Assembly: GCA_002720095.2 (NCBI GenBank)
Contig: PBGP02000002.1
Coordinates: forward strand, 75,242 to 139,241
Reading direction: 5' to 3'
Source: Methanobacteriota archaeon
Lineage (GTDB): Archaea > Thermoplasmatota > Poseidoniia > Poseidoniales > Poseidoniaceae
Length of the DNA: 64,000 nt
A program made the translations under genes and the position numbers. Position 1 is the stretch's first letter; each line of letters starts with the position of its first letter. The notes beneath the pieces were generated by a model, which did no database searches, was not told the DNA's origin, and saw nothing but the letters and a program-made list of their open reading frames with translations. Shown here in pieces: positions 32,401 to 40,834 of the stretch.

Positions 32401-35187
32401 TGGTCCAGCGAGGTTAAAGGAATTAACCCTCTAAATGGTAGTGACGCTATAAGCAACCCAGATGGTGATGGATACGACATTAACCACAATGGTATTTTAG
32501 AATTTGAAGAACAATTCAATAATTATTTAGAGTATCATATCAGAAATAAATCTTTTATCGAAGACTTTGATTCAGATACGTCTTCATTACCTTTCGGGAT
32601 TTATACTAGGCTTTGGGAAAATACTGATTTAAATGCTAATTCAAAGTTTACATTTGGAGACTTAGCAAGTGACTTAATTTTAGAGTCTCAGAACAAATTA
32701 GATAGAGGTTCAGCTAACCCTATTTCTCCAGATACAGATAATGATGGAATGCCAGATGGATGGGAAATATGGCACGCCAGATGGGATTTAGTGGCCAACA
32801 AGTGGACATTGAATCCTCTTACGGAGAGAGATAAATTCGAAGATGCGGATTCAGACGGATATTCCAATTGGGAAGAATATAATTCAATAGATCCCGAATA
32901 TAATGAGATTGGACAACAATTTTCGCCAAAATATTACATAAAACAGTCTAATACTTTAAGTGGATTTGACACACAAATATGGGGGAGAATTACAACAAAT
33001 CTAAGCTTTGGATCTTTCATTGATTCAGATTTGATTGATTCTAGTGGAATGGGTTGTGATCCAAATAATCCAGATACAGATGGTGATGGAATGTTAGATG
33101 GATTGGAAATGCTTCTAACAGATTGGGATTCAACAGACGGTAAATGGACATTAAATCCGTTAGTTTTTGGAGATGGAGATTATGATAGTGACAATGATGG
33201 TCTAACTGATAGGCAAGAATTGTCACTAGTTGATGATTTACCAGATAATGGGATAGCACATCCTCCAGATGCGCCAGTATTCTATCTTGATGCAGAAGAA
33301 CAAATGTCTGGGACGGAATTTTCTCGGGTGGGTAACATACTGAACAATACCGAGAACAGAGCGACTTTAGTAAAATTAGATCTTGTTGACTGGCAATCAG
33401 GTGAACCTCCTACACTAATAATAGAAACATTAAGATCTATTACTGATCCAACTCATAATGACACTGATAGAGATGAAATGCTTGATGGTTACGAATATTG
33501 GTTTACGGAATGGGATTTAGACGAAAATAGATGGTCTATGAATCCATTAATCAGTAATGATATATATTTAGATCTTGATGATGATTCTTATGATTGTGAT
33601 GGTGATGGTGAAATTGCAGTTTATGAAGTATATTCAAATTTAAGAGAGTGGCAAGCTCGAACCTATGGGAAAGAGGCTGAGAGGTATAATATTCCCTTAG
33701 AATTAGGATTTTATGATTATGCTACCGATGCCGTAAAAGCACTATCTGAAGAGGAAGGATTGGACGAAATTTCAGCAAATGAGAGATTGTATAATTTATT
33801 CTCCGATAAACTACATGAAGGGATTCCATTAACAGAGAATCGACTTGATAAAATTAATGAAGTTAACGAGAATAATTTCAATAACAGCCTAATTGGAATT
33901 TCAGACCCAACGCATCCAGATTCTGATAGTGACGGAATGCCAGATGGATGGGAATTCTGTTACTCTTCATTCATTTCTGAACCAATTCAGGTATCCAGAG
34001 ATAGTAGTATATTTTCTGTTGAAGGTAGATGGGGATTAAACCCATTGAATCCATTAGATGGAGATTATGATATTGATGCTGATGGATGGTATGATAGATC
34101 AGTCGTTGACACACCAGCAGATCAGGGATCATGGAATAATCACTTATTTTCAATTTCTGGAGGTCAGTATGGTTTAGATAATATCGCTATTCCGTTTACT
34201 AATTACATGGAATTTGATAATGGAACTTATCCCAATCTAAATGACAGTGATGATGATAGCCAAATTATGATTCGTGAAGGAACAAACGAATTCACTCTAA
34301 ATTACTACCAAGATTTTAGTCTATCCGACGGGAGAGAGATTTTAAAATATGGTACTAATCCTTTGGATAATGACACTGACTGGGATATGCTTCCAGATTG
34401 GTATGAGTATAGAATGGCTTGGAACGAGACTTTAGATAATTTCTCTAGTCAGAGGTATATTTCAGTTGAATGGATAGAGACTGGCGCTGAAGATAGTATT
34501 CAGAAAAAACCTCTAAAAATTGATGGCGAAAATATAATGAGGCCAGACTTATCACTAACGTGGTTTACTTTAGATCCAAGAGATCCTTCTGACGCATTAC
34601 TAGATCCAGATAATGATGGAGATTGGGATTGTAGTGGTGTAGTTTGTGAATACACCGAATATTCAAATTTCCAAGAATTTTATGCAATTACGGATGACAC
34701 TTACAGGTCTGCAACCCTTGTTAGATCTCTAGATTTACAGTGGGATGGTGAACAAATCACAGAGTGGTGGCAATTTAGAAAATGGTTACTCCATCTTGGG
34801 GAAGATGACGAAATGGAAAAAAATTACCTCAAGATCTACAAAAGAGATAGTCAGGATATGATGTACGCTAAAATTATTCAAGATAATGACGACGATTTTT
34901 TCGTAATGAACCCTGTTGACGATATTTCGATATGTAGAGGAGATTGGACAGACAGTTATGGATTGGTTTCTAGTTCAAGTATTATCCCAGATATTGGTAG
35001 AAATCAATATCCTTTTGGATGGTGGGTTCTAGATTTGGATGGAGATTTTACTGCTGAAGGTACTGATCCTACAAATTGGGATACAGATGGAGATTGGATG
35101 GTAGATTGGTATGAGGTACATAACGACGAAACAGACGGCGAGAGAGGGGACATATCTGCAATTAGATATGATGATCGCACATTATGA
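29485..35187 (+). CDS. Giant secreted calcium-repeat protein with inserted beta-propeller
   Basis: About 1900 residues from ATG 29485, chosen because it begins a clean signal peptide (MRRKQTTLIVTSVMIFLLLTM); the open frame extends 26 codons further upstream without coding character. The protein carries about 13 TSP3-like calcium motifs of the type DTDGDGMPDGWE. Many are followed about 15-20 residues later by W-T-L-N-P-L and a second D-x-D-x-D-G loop, giving a composite repeat about 100-190 residues long. Residues about 390-718 differ: five to seven short units such as LVYIGTKVGLSVLN, VVLATTDGVYSF, LFLGTDKGLMKT, LWIGTGSGIHLLDL and VLVGSKGGTWKLL form a likely beta-propeller. No membrane anchor is found at the C-terminus. 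It is probably a calcium-stabilised secreted adhesin or surface fibre; the function is not known. Confidence 0.85.
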   Translation: MRRKQTTLIVTSVMIFLLLTMSQLPAIQSVENVHPEDANQGPPPVTDTDRDGIPDVWEQQFSQSLEIIALDGRTKFIQGMDYTNGSDGEYDPEEISVLDLDMDNDGLQNVEEYCWPYLVVDCFTNRTGLTGEDPEVSENGFRLYLDPTNSDTDGDGMPDGYEVIMCMENSGIISEGRWSCPLFDPLNGSDGAEDYDEDGFDIDRDGTVESNEYYNNSAEYSYGIPFEWITEIDGLWYGQMESDIDQRFDSRWRGTDPLNPDGDFFRWSEIGELEYSPGGDEIPDGWEVYFGLDPHNKIDNLQDSDSDGWDLTNNGEVTRDLTSDIVNSCFSEGKIECGGEAFSNLEEYLVSKDNGDSIRGGLKTVIDGSLKDTLSLYDKTTEVKISSHDVRKLDVFEDDENSLVYIGTKVGLSVLNMYDMSVENSLLPNGVEMNDMLVIQNEFGRGGVVLATTDGVYSFGLDRGGTLNGNVDFIETGNMHILSNLVNTGSTTRLISLGDLGYIFELKNSGEFKDGTLDEIDNQIFEELTTFSAKFTAGVHVNIDGQPTLFLGTDKGLMKTETSDAKDILNFQWVFNKDNTNSLRNLTYEHELNLFEVRTIVPEFNPNGDASHLWIGTGSGIHLLDLNSNQLFHSGNLEHTTNEDMNDVYSMLPLDNYVLVGSKGGTWKLLGGVEAQFNQGVQEPITGRVVSVSKITLNGTGYLLGAVDPGRFANIALIDPGNNDSDFDGIPDGWEYAYALDPTDPTDALLDPDADGLNLDLEQNSFFEQDWNNLDEFRYQPTTESGYPGTDPRDPDTDKDGLNDGMEFFGFYYGLTEFGCHYIIEQEYVCEENNAAETYLLSGGTDSPLDATNNDTDGDGMPDGWEIQNRRWVGTSFTGGNNWTLDPLRPDDALWDADGDGLSNICEFAWGQIYLEALSGNLLESHGESIESVENNWNTMDPNNVDSDGDTLPDGWEALENNPLDPDGNSCFWSSEVKGINPLNGSDAISNPDGDGYDINHNGILEFEEQFNNYLEYHIRNKSFIEDFDSDTSSLPFGIYTRLWENTDLNANSKFTFGDLASDLILESQNKLDRGSANPISPDTDNDGMPDGWEIWHARWDLVANKWTLNPLTERDKFEDADSDGYSNWEEYNSIDPEYNEIGQQFSPKYYIKQSNTLSGFDTQIWGRITTNLSFGSFIDSDLIDSSGMGCDPNNPDTDGDGMLDGLEMLLTDWDSTDGKWTLNPLVFGDGDYDSDNDGLTDRQELSLVDDLPDNGIAHPPDAPVFYLDAEEQMSGTEFSRVGNILNNTENRATLVKLDLVDWQSGEPPTLIIETLRSITDPTHNDTDRDEMLDGYEYWFTEWDLDENRWSMNPLISNDIYLDLDDDSYDCDGDGEIAVYEVYSNLREWQARTYGKEAERYNIPLELGFYDYATDAVKALSEEEGLDEISANERLYNLFSDKLHEGIPLTENRLDKINEVNENNFNNSLIGISDPTHPDSDSDGMPDGWEFCYSSFISEPIQVSRDSSIFSVEGRWGLNPLNPLDGDYDIDADGWYDRSVVDTPADQGSWNNHLFSISGGQYGLDNIAIPFTNYMEFDNGTYPNLNDSDDDSQIMIREGTNEFTLNYYQDFSLSDGREILKYGTNPLDNDTDWDMLPDWYEYRMAWNETLDNFSSQRYISVEWIETGAEDSIQKKPLKIDGENIMRPDLSLTWFTLDPRDPSDALLDPDNDGDWDCSGVVCEYTEYSNFQEFYAITDDTYRSATLVRSLDLQWDGEQITEWWQFRKWLLHLGEDDEMEKNYLKIYKRDSQDMMYAKIIQDNDDDFFVMNPVDDISICRGDWTDSYGLVSSSSIIPDIGRNQYPFGWWVLDLDGDFTAEGTDPTNWDTDGDWMVDWYEVHNDETDGERGDISAIRYDDRTL

Positions 35188-35645
35188 ATGTGAAATTTAT
35201 GGATGTAATAAATGAAAACGAGAAGATGTTATTTCTGCATCAAAACATAGTAAATCTAGTTAATCAACTGCAAATTCCACTGGTAGAAGTTAGTTTGGTA
35301 GTTGCTAAGTATACCGAGAAACTGACTAATAGATTAAATGAAGTTGCAATTGAGCATGACGAAAAATTATTAGAAATTTATTCTAAACCTTGGCCTTTAG
35401 AAATTAATAATTCCCAGAGTTCTGAAATTAAATTCGAATTAGATAAACTAATGGGAATTCTAGATAATGACCGCATAGATATTTTAGACACACTAATAAG
35501 AACATCAATTAACCTAGAAGAAATTACTCTATCTGATTCTTTATTAGTGCTAAGGGCTTGGGAAAAGTTAGTCAGGACTCAACTCGGGAACTCTAAATCA
35601 CCTGGAGAGTTGTTTTCTACAGTTGAAATTCCAGAAGATTTTTAG
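35184..35645 (+). CDS. Small helical protein, unknown, in the calcium-repeat operon
   Basis: 153 residues, overlapping the stop of the giant calcium-repeat gene by 4 nt (ATGA), so translation is probably coupled. It has no signal peptide, membrane helix or cysteine cluster. The predicted structure is alpha-helical with heptad-like Leu/Ile spacing (LLEIYSKPWPLEI; LDKLMGILDNDRIDILDTLI). I do not recognise the family. A cytoplasmic partner or chaperone for the export of the giant protein or of the metzincin that follows would fit the position, but that is inference. Confidence 0.7.
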   Translation: MNVKFMDVINENEKMLFLHQNIVNLVNQLQIPLVEVSLVVAKYTEKLTNRLNEVAIEHDEKLLEIYSKPWPLEINNSQSSEIKFELDKLMGILDNDRIDILDTLIRTSINLEEITLSDSLLVLRAWEKLVRTQLGNSKSPGELFSTVEIPEDF

Positions 35646-36452
35646 GTGATGAAGTTGTATAATAAAACAAAATACAGTATTTTGATGATTTTGATTTTAT
35701 CATCTGCCAGTTTATCAGGATGTTTTTCTAGCGAAGAAATTTTAGAGGAAAGATACGGGGTGCCAGGTGGTTTAGTTTTAGCTTGTCTAGATTCTAGTCA
35801 ATACAAGAAATTAGTTGTAGAAGTAGATTATGAAGAGAATCAAAAGCCAACTCAAGAAACTTTGGATTTGATGATTGAAAGACTAGAGAGTGCATGCGAG
35901 AAAGAAAGTGTAAGTTATGAACTCTATCTTACTGATTTTAATCATGATGGAAGTTGGAGTGACGAAGAAATAAGGTTTAAAGGCCGTGAAACTAGGCAGA
36001 AGAATGCTATGGATGGAGATGAATTAAGATTTCACTTGATGTTTCCAAGTGGTTATCATTCTAATGAAAATGTTCTGGGTGTTGCTGTTGATGCGACAAC
36101 TGTAATGGTTTTCAATGATAGAATTAAAGAGTCAGAGAACCTAATACGTAGACCTAGTTGGCAAGATATTGAAACTTCAGTAACTATTCACGAGTTAGGA
36201 CATCTTTTAGGCTTAGTAAACTTAGTTTATACTTCTGATGTAGATCACGAAGACCCTGACCATCCAGGTCATAGTTCTAATGAGGAATCAGTAATGTATT
36301 GGGCTATAGAATCTAGTGATATAAGTAACATCATTTTTGGAACATTGCCTAACGATTTTGATATTGATGACAAAAATGATTTACAAAAATTAAAAGACAG
36401 AATCTTAAAGGCCGATAATCAATTATGGTACCCTGATAACTATCATCAATAG
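35646..36452 (+). CDS. Putative metzincin-type zinc metalloprotease lipoprotein
   Basis: 267-268 residues; start GTG 35646 or ATG 35649. The signal peptide ends in a lipobox-like LSGC (Cys near residue 26), so it is probably lipid-anchored outside the cell. The zinc site HELGHLLGLVN (HExxHxxG) lies near residue 190, and a Met-turn-like SVMYW follows about 30 residues later, the order of metzincins. The third zinc ligand is less clear: Asn occupies the usual His position, but several His follow at once (DVDHEDPDHPGHSS). A calcium-type loop DFNHDGSWSDEE is near residue 100. Directly follows the 153-residue gene, with no gap. A target within its own operon is possible but unproven. Confidence 0.78.
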   Translation: MMKLYNKTKYSILMILILSSASLSGCFSSEEILEERYGVPGGLVLACLDSSQYKKLVVEVDYEENQKPTQETLDLMIERLESACEKESVSYELYLTDFNHDGSWSDEEIRFKGRETRQKNAMDGDELRFHLMFPSGYHSNENVLGVAVDATTVMVFNDRIKESENLIRRPSWQDIETSVTIHELGHLLGLVNLVYTSDVDHEDPDHPGHSSNEESVMYWAIESSDISNIIFGTLPNDFDIDDKNDLQKLKDRILKADNQLWYPDNYHQ

Positions 36453-36817
36453 GAGTTGTTAATCTTTTCTAAGACATATTTTTGAGCTTCGTTCCATGCA
36501 TCAAATATTGACCATAGATACAAACCTATCCATAAAATTCCAGTTAAGGCTAAGGGTAATTGTAGTAATGTAAAGTCAATACCTTTTTGATGTGACCTAT
36601 TGAAATGTTGTCCAAGAAATAGAAATGGAATTAATGATATTAAAACAGCGATTATCGGCTGTAATGATCCCCAAAAACCAACACCAGAGGTAATTTGTGC
36701 GAAAATTAATTTCAATATATTACGATCATTATGGTCTTCCTCACTGCGAGGAACTTGTACAATTATTTCTGATTCTTGCATCATCCCAGAACGATGTAAA
36801 ATGATTAACATTGTCAA
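36446..36817 (-). CDS. Small membrane protein, unknown function
   Basis: 123 residues or slightly fewer (Met 12 or 13 are alternative starts; the first 11 residues look weakly conserved). Three hydrophobic segments are visible (about 40-55, 56-73 and 87-105), with a polar loop QHFNRSHQKG between the second and third. The end, YLWSIFDAWNEAQKYV, resembles the DA-[WY]-N signature of small TM2-like membrane proteins. Its stop overlaps the end of the convergent metzincin gene by 7 nt. The role is unknown. Confidence 0.55.
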   Translation of the reverse strand: MTMLIILHRSGMMQESEIIVQVPRSEEDHNDRNILKLIFAQITSGVGFWGSLQPIIAVLISLIPFLFLGQHFNRSHQKGIDFTLLQLPLALTGILWIGLYLWSIFDAWNEAQKYVLEKINNSY

Positions 36818-36888
36818 GTTTTGGCTTAATTTTTATTATAGAGTCTATTCGGCAACATTATTCACCTCAAGCGTACAGTATAATATCA

Positions 36889-37872
36889 ATGAGACCTGCT
36901 AATGTACTTCTAACAGGTTTCGAGCCTTTCGACAACTCGAATTATAATATATCGGAAGAAGTTACTAAATTAATTACTGATTTTGATTTTAAAGAATTTT
37001 TTTTGACTTCTAAAATACTAACAGTCGATAACAATGGTGCGCTATTTGTGAGTAAATTAATTAAAAAAGAACGTTTTGACTGTATTATTCATTTAGGATA
37101 TAGCAGTAAAGCAACTAAAATTAATTTAGAATCAAGAGCTAAAAATTTGATATCAATGCGAATTAAAGATAATTCTGGTCGAAAGATTTTAAATTCAAAA
37201 GTAATTTTAAATTCAAAGCCCGAGTATTTTTCAACAATAAATCTCCCACAATTATTGGATGCAAAAAGTTTGGAATGTGTAATTTCTAATGATGCAGGTG
37301 AATTTATTTGTAATGAGGCGTATTACTATACTCTAAATACGATTTATACAAATAAAATTTTGGACAGATTTGGTAGGTTACTTCCTTGTATCTTTATTCA
37401 TCTTCCCTCCCAAAAATTCATTCCAATTGAGAATCAAATTAAAACAATTTTAGAATTAGTAAAAGCAGTGGTGAACAGGAAAATACTCACTGTTGTGGCA
37501 GCATTAATAAGAAATGAAAATAACAAAGTCCTAATTGCTAAAAGAAATCAATTTCAACCACACCCAGGGAAATGGGAATTCCCTGGTGGAAAATTAAATG
37601 TTAACGAATCCTATGAGGAAGGATTAAAAAGAGAAATTTTTGAGGAATTGAATTTAGAAATTGATATTACAACAGTGTGTGGAGATATAACTCATCTTTA
37701 CGAAGACTACTTTATAAAATTAAAATTAATGAATGCAAAAATAAATAATTACAGTAATATTAAATTAAATGTCCATGATGAGATAGAATGGGTTCATGAA
37801 CACCAATTAAGTGAGTATGATTGGTTAGAGGCAAACCTTAAGTTGATTGACATTATTCAAAACCAATCTTGA
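36889..37872 (+). CDS. Fusion of pyroglutamyl peptidase I-like and Nudix hydrolase domains
   Basis: About 327 residues from ATG 36889; the frame is open 26 codons further upstream, but family similarity begins here (MRPANVLLTGFEPFDNSNYN). Residues 1-190 match cysteine peptidase family C15, which removes N-terminal pyroglutamate. The catalytic positions appear intact: Glu in LESRAKNL, Cys in SNDAGEFICNEAYY and His in CIFIHLPS. Residues about 200-327 are a Nudix/MutT domain with the full box GGKLNVNESYEEGLKREIFE followed by EL, preceded by KWEFPGG, the form seen in nucleotide-pool sanitising MutT enzymes. I know of no standard pathway linking the two activities. The frame is continuous, so it is a real fusion in this sequence. 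Confidence 0.85.
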   Translation: MRPANVLLTGFEPFDNSNYNISEEVTKLITDFDFKEFFLTSKILTVDNNGALFVSKLIKKERFDCIIHLGYSSKATKINLESRAKNLISMRIKDNSGRKILNSKVILNSKPEYFSTINLPQLLDAKSLECVISNDAGEFICNEAYYYTLNTIYTNKILDRFGRLLPCIFIHLPSQKFIPIENQIKTILELVKAVVNRKILTVVAALIRNENNKVLIAKRNQFQPHPGKWEFPGGKLNVNESYEEGLKREIFEELNLEIDITTVCGDITHLYEDYFIKLKLMNAKINNYSNIKLNVHDEIEWVHEHQLSEYDWLEANLKLIDIIQNQS

Positions 37873-38327
37873 GGTGATCCATCCATACCCATTTTTAATT
37901 CGTCGTTAATCTCTCTTGGAACATCTTCTCTACCTTTATGCCAAGTCATATCTTCAATCCACGCTTTAAGATTACCTGATTCAACTTCAATCTCAAATGT
38001 TCCACCTAATGGACTTTCATTATCCAAAACGAAAGAAACTTTTCCAGCTAATGCTGCTTGTCGAGAGATTTTAAATGTAGTATGATTTAATGTTAAGTTA
38101 TGACTCATACAATCTAGGGCAGTATCAGCAATGCGTGTATCGTGTATACGTTGAAAGAAATAATCATAATCAACATCTTTGATTATTATATCTTCTTTTT
38201 CTTGTTGGTTCGGAAAATTTTTTTGGATATCGATATGTTGAATATTTTCATTTGGAAATAACTCTTGAATAGCTAAAATAATATGACTTACAGAATCGGA
38301 TGTTGAAATTTTAGCCCTTAAGTTCAT
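37857..38327 (-). CDS. UPF0201 family protein
   Basis: About 156 residues from ATG 38327. A Met five codons upstream (38342) is possible; the frame's first 32 codons give an unrelated-looking hydrophobic N-terminus. The block RIADTALDCM ... FKISRQAALAGKVSF ... ESPLGGTFEIEVE matches the archaeal UPF0201 family (RI-x-DTA, KQAA-x-GK-x-x-F, PLG). That family has a ribosomal L5-like fold, and an RNA-binding role is suspected but unproven. The last 16 nt overlap the end of the convergent Pcp-Nudix gene. Confidence 0.82.
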   Translation of the reverse strand: MNLRAKISTSDSVSHIILAIQELFPNENIQHIDIQKNFPNQQEKEDIIIKDVDYDYFFQRIHDTRIADTALDCMSHNLTLNHTTFKISRQAALAGKVSFVLDNESPLGGTFEIEVESGNLKAWIEDMTWHKGREDVPREINDELKMGMDGSPQDWF

Positions 38328-38448
38328 TATGGTCTTATTCATTAACCCTAGCAAAAAGAAATAATATAATGTAATTGCGTATAAATGTTTAATTTCACCG
38401 CTATTTTTACATTCTAAAATCAATCAGTACATTTTAGCAGGCATAGAA

Positions 38449-39483
38449 ATGAATAGTTTACCATTGGTTGTTACCGTTATTCCAACTTATCACGAGTGCG
38501 ATTATATTGAAAAATGCCTTGACAGTCTTTGTAAACAAACCTATCCTCCAAAGTTGCATCAGATAATTGTGGTTGATGGTAATTCTAGCGATGGAACTCA
38601 AGAAATTGTATCGGAATATATTAAAAAATTAGATTTGAATCATCCTAAAATAATGTTACTAAGTAATCCACATAGGTATGTATCACAAGCTAGGAATATT
38701 GCATTTGAAAATTTACCTAAAAATACAGAATACATTTTTGAGACTATTGGTCATGCAACATATCCTGAAGATCATTTGGAGGTAAGGATTAAAGAATTTT
38801 TAAAACTACAGGAAATAAGAGAAGGTAAAATAGCAGCGATTGGAACAATTTTAAAGCCTCCAGAAGATAAAATGAGCTTAACGTCATCAGTAATAGAATC
38901 CACATTGAGCAATCCTTTAGGAAGTGGTAGAGGAGCATATGCACAATTTAGTGGGCTGAAACGCACAAGAATCCCGCCATTAGCAATCTACAGTGTAGAA
39001 GCTTTATCCACAATTGATGGATATGATGGTTCGTTAATTACTGCACAGGATTCAGATTTAAACATGAGATTGATTAAGAAAGGATGGGAAATCTGGCGAA
39101 GTGATATATCTTGTATTTATGTAACCAAGAGACAAAATATAACTCAATGGTTAAGATTCGGTCATAGAAATGGATTTTGGAGGGTCAAATTAGTTAAAAA
39201 ACATCCTACTAGGATGCCATTAGGTGAGATTGCTCCATGGTTTGGGTTCTTACTAACGTCATTTTTGTTTATTTTCAAGTTTAATTTTTGGTGGGTGCCA
39301 CCAGCAATGTATTTACTTGTAATAATTTTTGCTGGTTTTATTGAATTTGGAAAATCTAAGAAACCGATTATGTTAATTGGGGTACCAATTTTACTGATTA
39401 TGCTACATACAACATTCAGTATTGGTTTACTACATGGTTTCTTAAGTGAAGGAAGAGCTCCCAGAGATAGAGTTTATGATTAA
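38449..39483 (+). CDS. Family 2 glycosyltransferase with C-terminal membrane helices
   Basis: 344 residues. The N-terminal GT-A domain has VTVIPTYHECDYIEKCLDSL, the nucleotide-sugar-binding IIVVDGNSSDGTQEIV and a metal-binding-like AQDSDLNMRLIKKGW. It is followed by two or three hydrophobic helices (about residues 262-325). The arrangement resembles membrane GT2 enzymes of exopolysaccharide or lipid-linked glycan assembly (ExoA-like). A part in building the AglB glycan donor is plausible but not shown. It is convergent with the acyltransferase gene, overlapping by 4 nt. Confidence 0.88.
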   Translation: MNSLPLVVTVIPTYHECDYIEKCLDSLCKQTYPPKLHQIIVVDGNSSDGTQEIVSEYIKKLDLNHPKIMLLSNPHRYVSQARNIAFENLPKNTEYIFETIGHATYPEDHLEVRIKEFLKLQEIREGKIAAIGTILKPPEDKMSLTSSVIESTLSNPLGSGRGAYAQFSGLKRTRIPPLAIYSVEALSTIDGYDGSLITAQDSDLNMRLIKKGWEIWRSDISCIYVTKRQNITQWLRFGHRNGFWRVKLVKKHPTRMPLGEIAPWFGFLLTSFLFIFKFNFWWVPPAMYLLVIIFAGFIEFGKSKKPIMLIGVPILLIMLHTTFSIGLLHGFLSEGRAPRDRVYD

Positions 39484-40790
39484 ATCTTACTAACCAAACC
39501 TGCAGTAATTAAGAATAATAATAATCCAAATATCATTCCAAAAGCAACTGCATTGGATAACAATGACAATACAAATTTTGATTCACGTGTTTTGGTTTTG
39601 TTAAATGGGAAGATTTGATAGAGACTTTCTTTTCCTCCTTTAAGACCGAAAAAAATTCGAAAAAGCGACGCTCTTCTTACAATTTCAAAGCAAATTATTA
39701 CACCAACCATTACAAATACTGATCCTAATACAAGACCTGAATAGTATCCAATTCCTAATAAAGCGAAAATTGCAATAGGTAAGAATGTTAGGTGCATATG
39801 TACAATATAAGTTGGATAAACCGCCTCGTTAAGGTATTTTAACCATTTACTCGGTCGATTTAATAATTTTGAAGACCAACTAAAGATGAATATGCACCAA
39901 AACCAGGTATGAAAGGATTGAATAAATGTCGCTAAAAAAATATCAAATGAGAATGCTGGAAAGCCTTTTTGAACCCAACCACCTTCCATTACAGAAGGTA
40001 TCTTAGATGTACTTTTAAGAATGTACCAAATTATTGAGAGCATCGGGGTAACAATTGTCAAGGGAATTCTTAACTTCTCCAACATTGGAAAATAAATATT
40101 TTTTGTACTAATCATCAGGTAACCGAATAGGAAATACAAAAAATATCTTGGAAATTCCCACCACATACCCACCTCACCGAATTTCCACGGCTTGAATATG
40201 ATTCCATTAAAGCTCAGAATTAAAGCAGGAAAAATTAACATTCCAATTCCACGGCGAATATTCATAATTTTTTCTACAGATTTAATTAGTGTTCCATTAG
40301 GGTTTTGTTGAATGTATGAAAAAAAAGGTGTTAATACTATAGAATATATCAATAAATTGTAAATAAACCACAAATGTCCATATGGCATTTCATCAATACC
40401 TGGAAAAATAGTGAATAGTTTTTGTGTGGTAACTATTGGACTAAAAATACCTAGCCATAGAATATATGTTCCAAACATTAGAGGTAATCCTAGGCGAATA
40501 GCCCTTTCTTTGATATATCTCTTCCAGGTTTTTCTCCTGAATGCGAATGCAGTTCCCATACCTGAAATAATGAATAATGCTGCTAATCTCCATTGATGCA
40601 TAACATCAAGTAGAAAAATTAATGATAAATTTATAATTCCTATTCCAGAGTTGTCCTTAAAAAGTTGATCTAGAGAAAACATGGCATAATGAAACCAAAT
40701 TAAAAGTGCAAATAGGATTACTCTTAGCCAATCTATATCAAATCTACGAGCATATTTAATTTCATCCATCTCAAGCGAGTTAATTTGCAT
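39480..40790 (-). CDS. Acyltransferase family 3 membrane protein (OafA/YrhL-like)
   Basis: 436 residues with about ten membrane segments. The start of the family signature is clear: RRFDIDWLRVILFALLIWFH (the family R/K-x-DIDWLR pattern and a catalytic-type His), then LFIISGMGTAFAFRRKTWKRYIKERAIRLGLPL and a PYGHLWFIYNL block. Members transfer acetyl or other acyl groups onto sugars of surface glycans. Together with the convergent GT2 gene this suggests modification of a surface glycan, although separate promoters are needed. Confidence 0.87.
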   Translation of the reverse strand: MQINSLEMDEIKYARRFDIDWLRVILFALLIWFHYAMFSLDQLFKDNSGIGIINLSLIFLLDVMHQWRLAALFIISGMGTAFAFRRKTWKRYIKERAIRLGLPLMFGTYILWLGIFSPIVTTQKLFTIFPGIDEMPYGHLWFIYNLLIYSIVLTPFFSYIQQNPNGTLIKSVEKIMNIRRGIGMLIFPALILSFNGIIFKPWKFGEVGMWWEFPRYFLYFLFGYLMISTKNIYFPMLEKLRIPLTIVTPMLSIIWYILKSTSKIPSVMEGGWVQKGFPAFSFDIFLATFIQSFHTWFWCIFIFSWSSKLLNRPSKWLKYLNEAVYPTYIVHMHLTFLPIAIFALLGIGYYSGLVLGSVFVMVGVIICFEIVRRASLFRIFFGLKGGKESLYQIFPFNKTKTRESKFVLSLLSNAVAFGMIFGLLLFLITAGLVSKI

Positions 40791-40834
40791 TGGACTTTGA
40801 AATTTTATCTAAACCACATCTTTGAATCTAACAA

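Noticed and set aside
29631..35120. The DxDxDG repeats as a DNA-level repeat array or recombination hot spot
   Set aside because: The repeats are conserved at protein level with varied codons and spacing; there is no long exact nucleotide repeat by eye.
36811..36888. Upstream extension of the Pcp-Nudix frame
   Set aside because: C15 family similarity starts at MRPANVLLTGFEPF; the extra codons also overlap the start region of the divergent membrane-protein gene.
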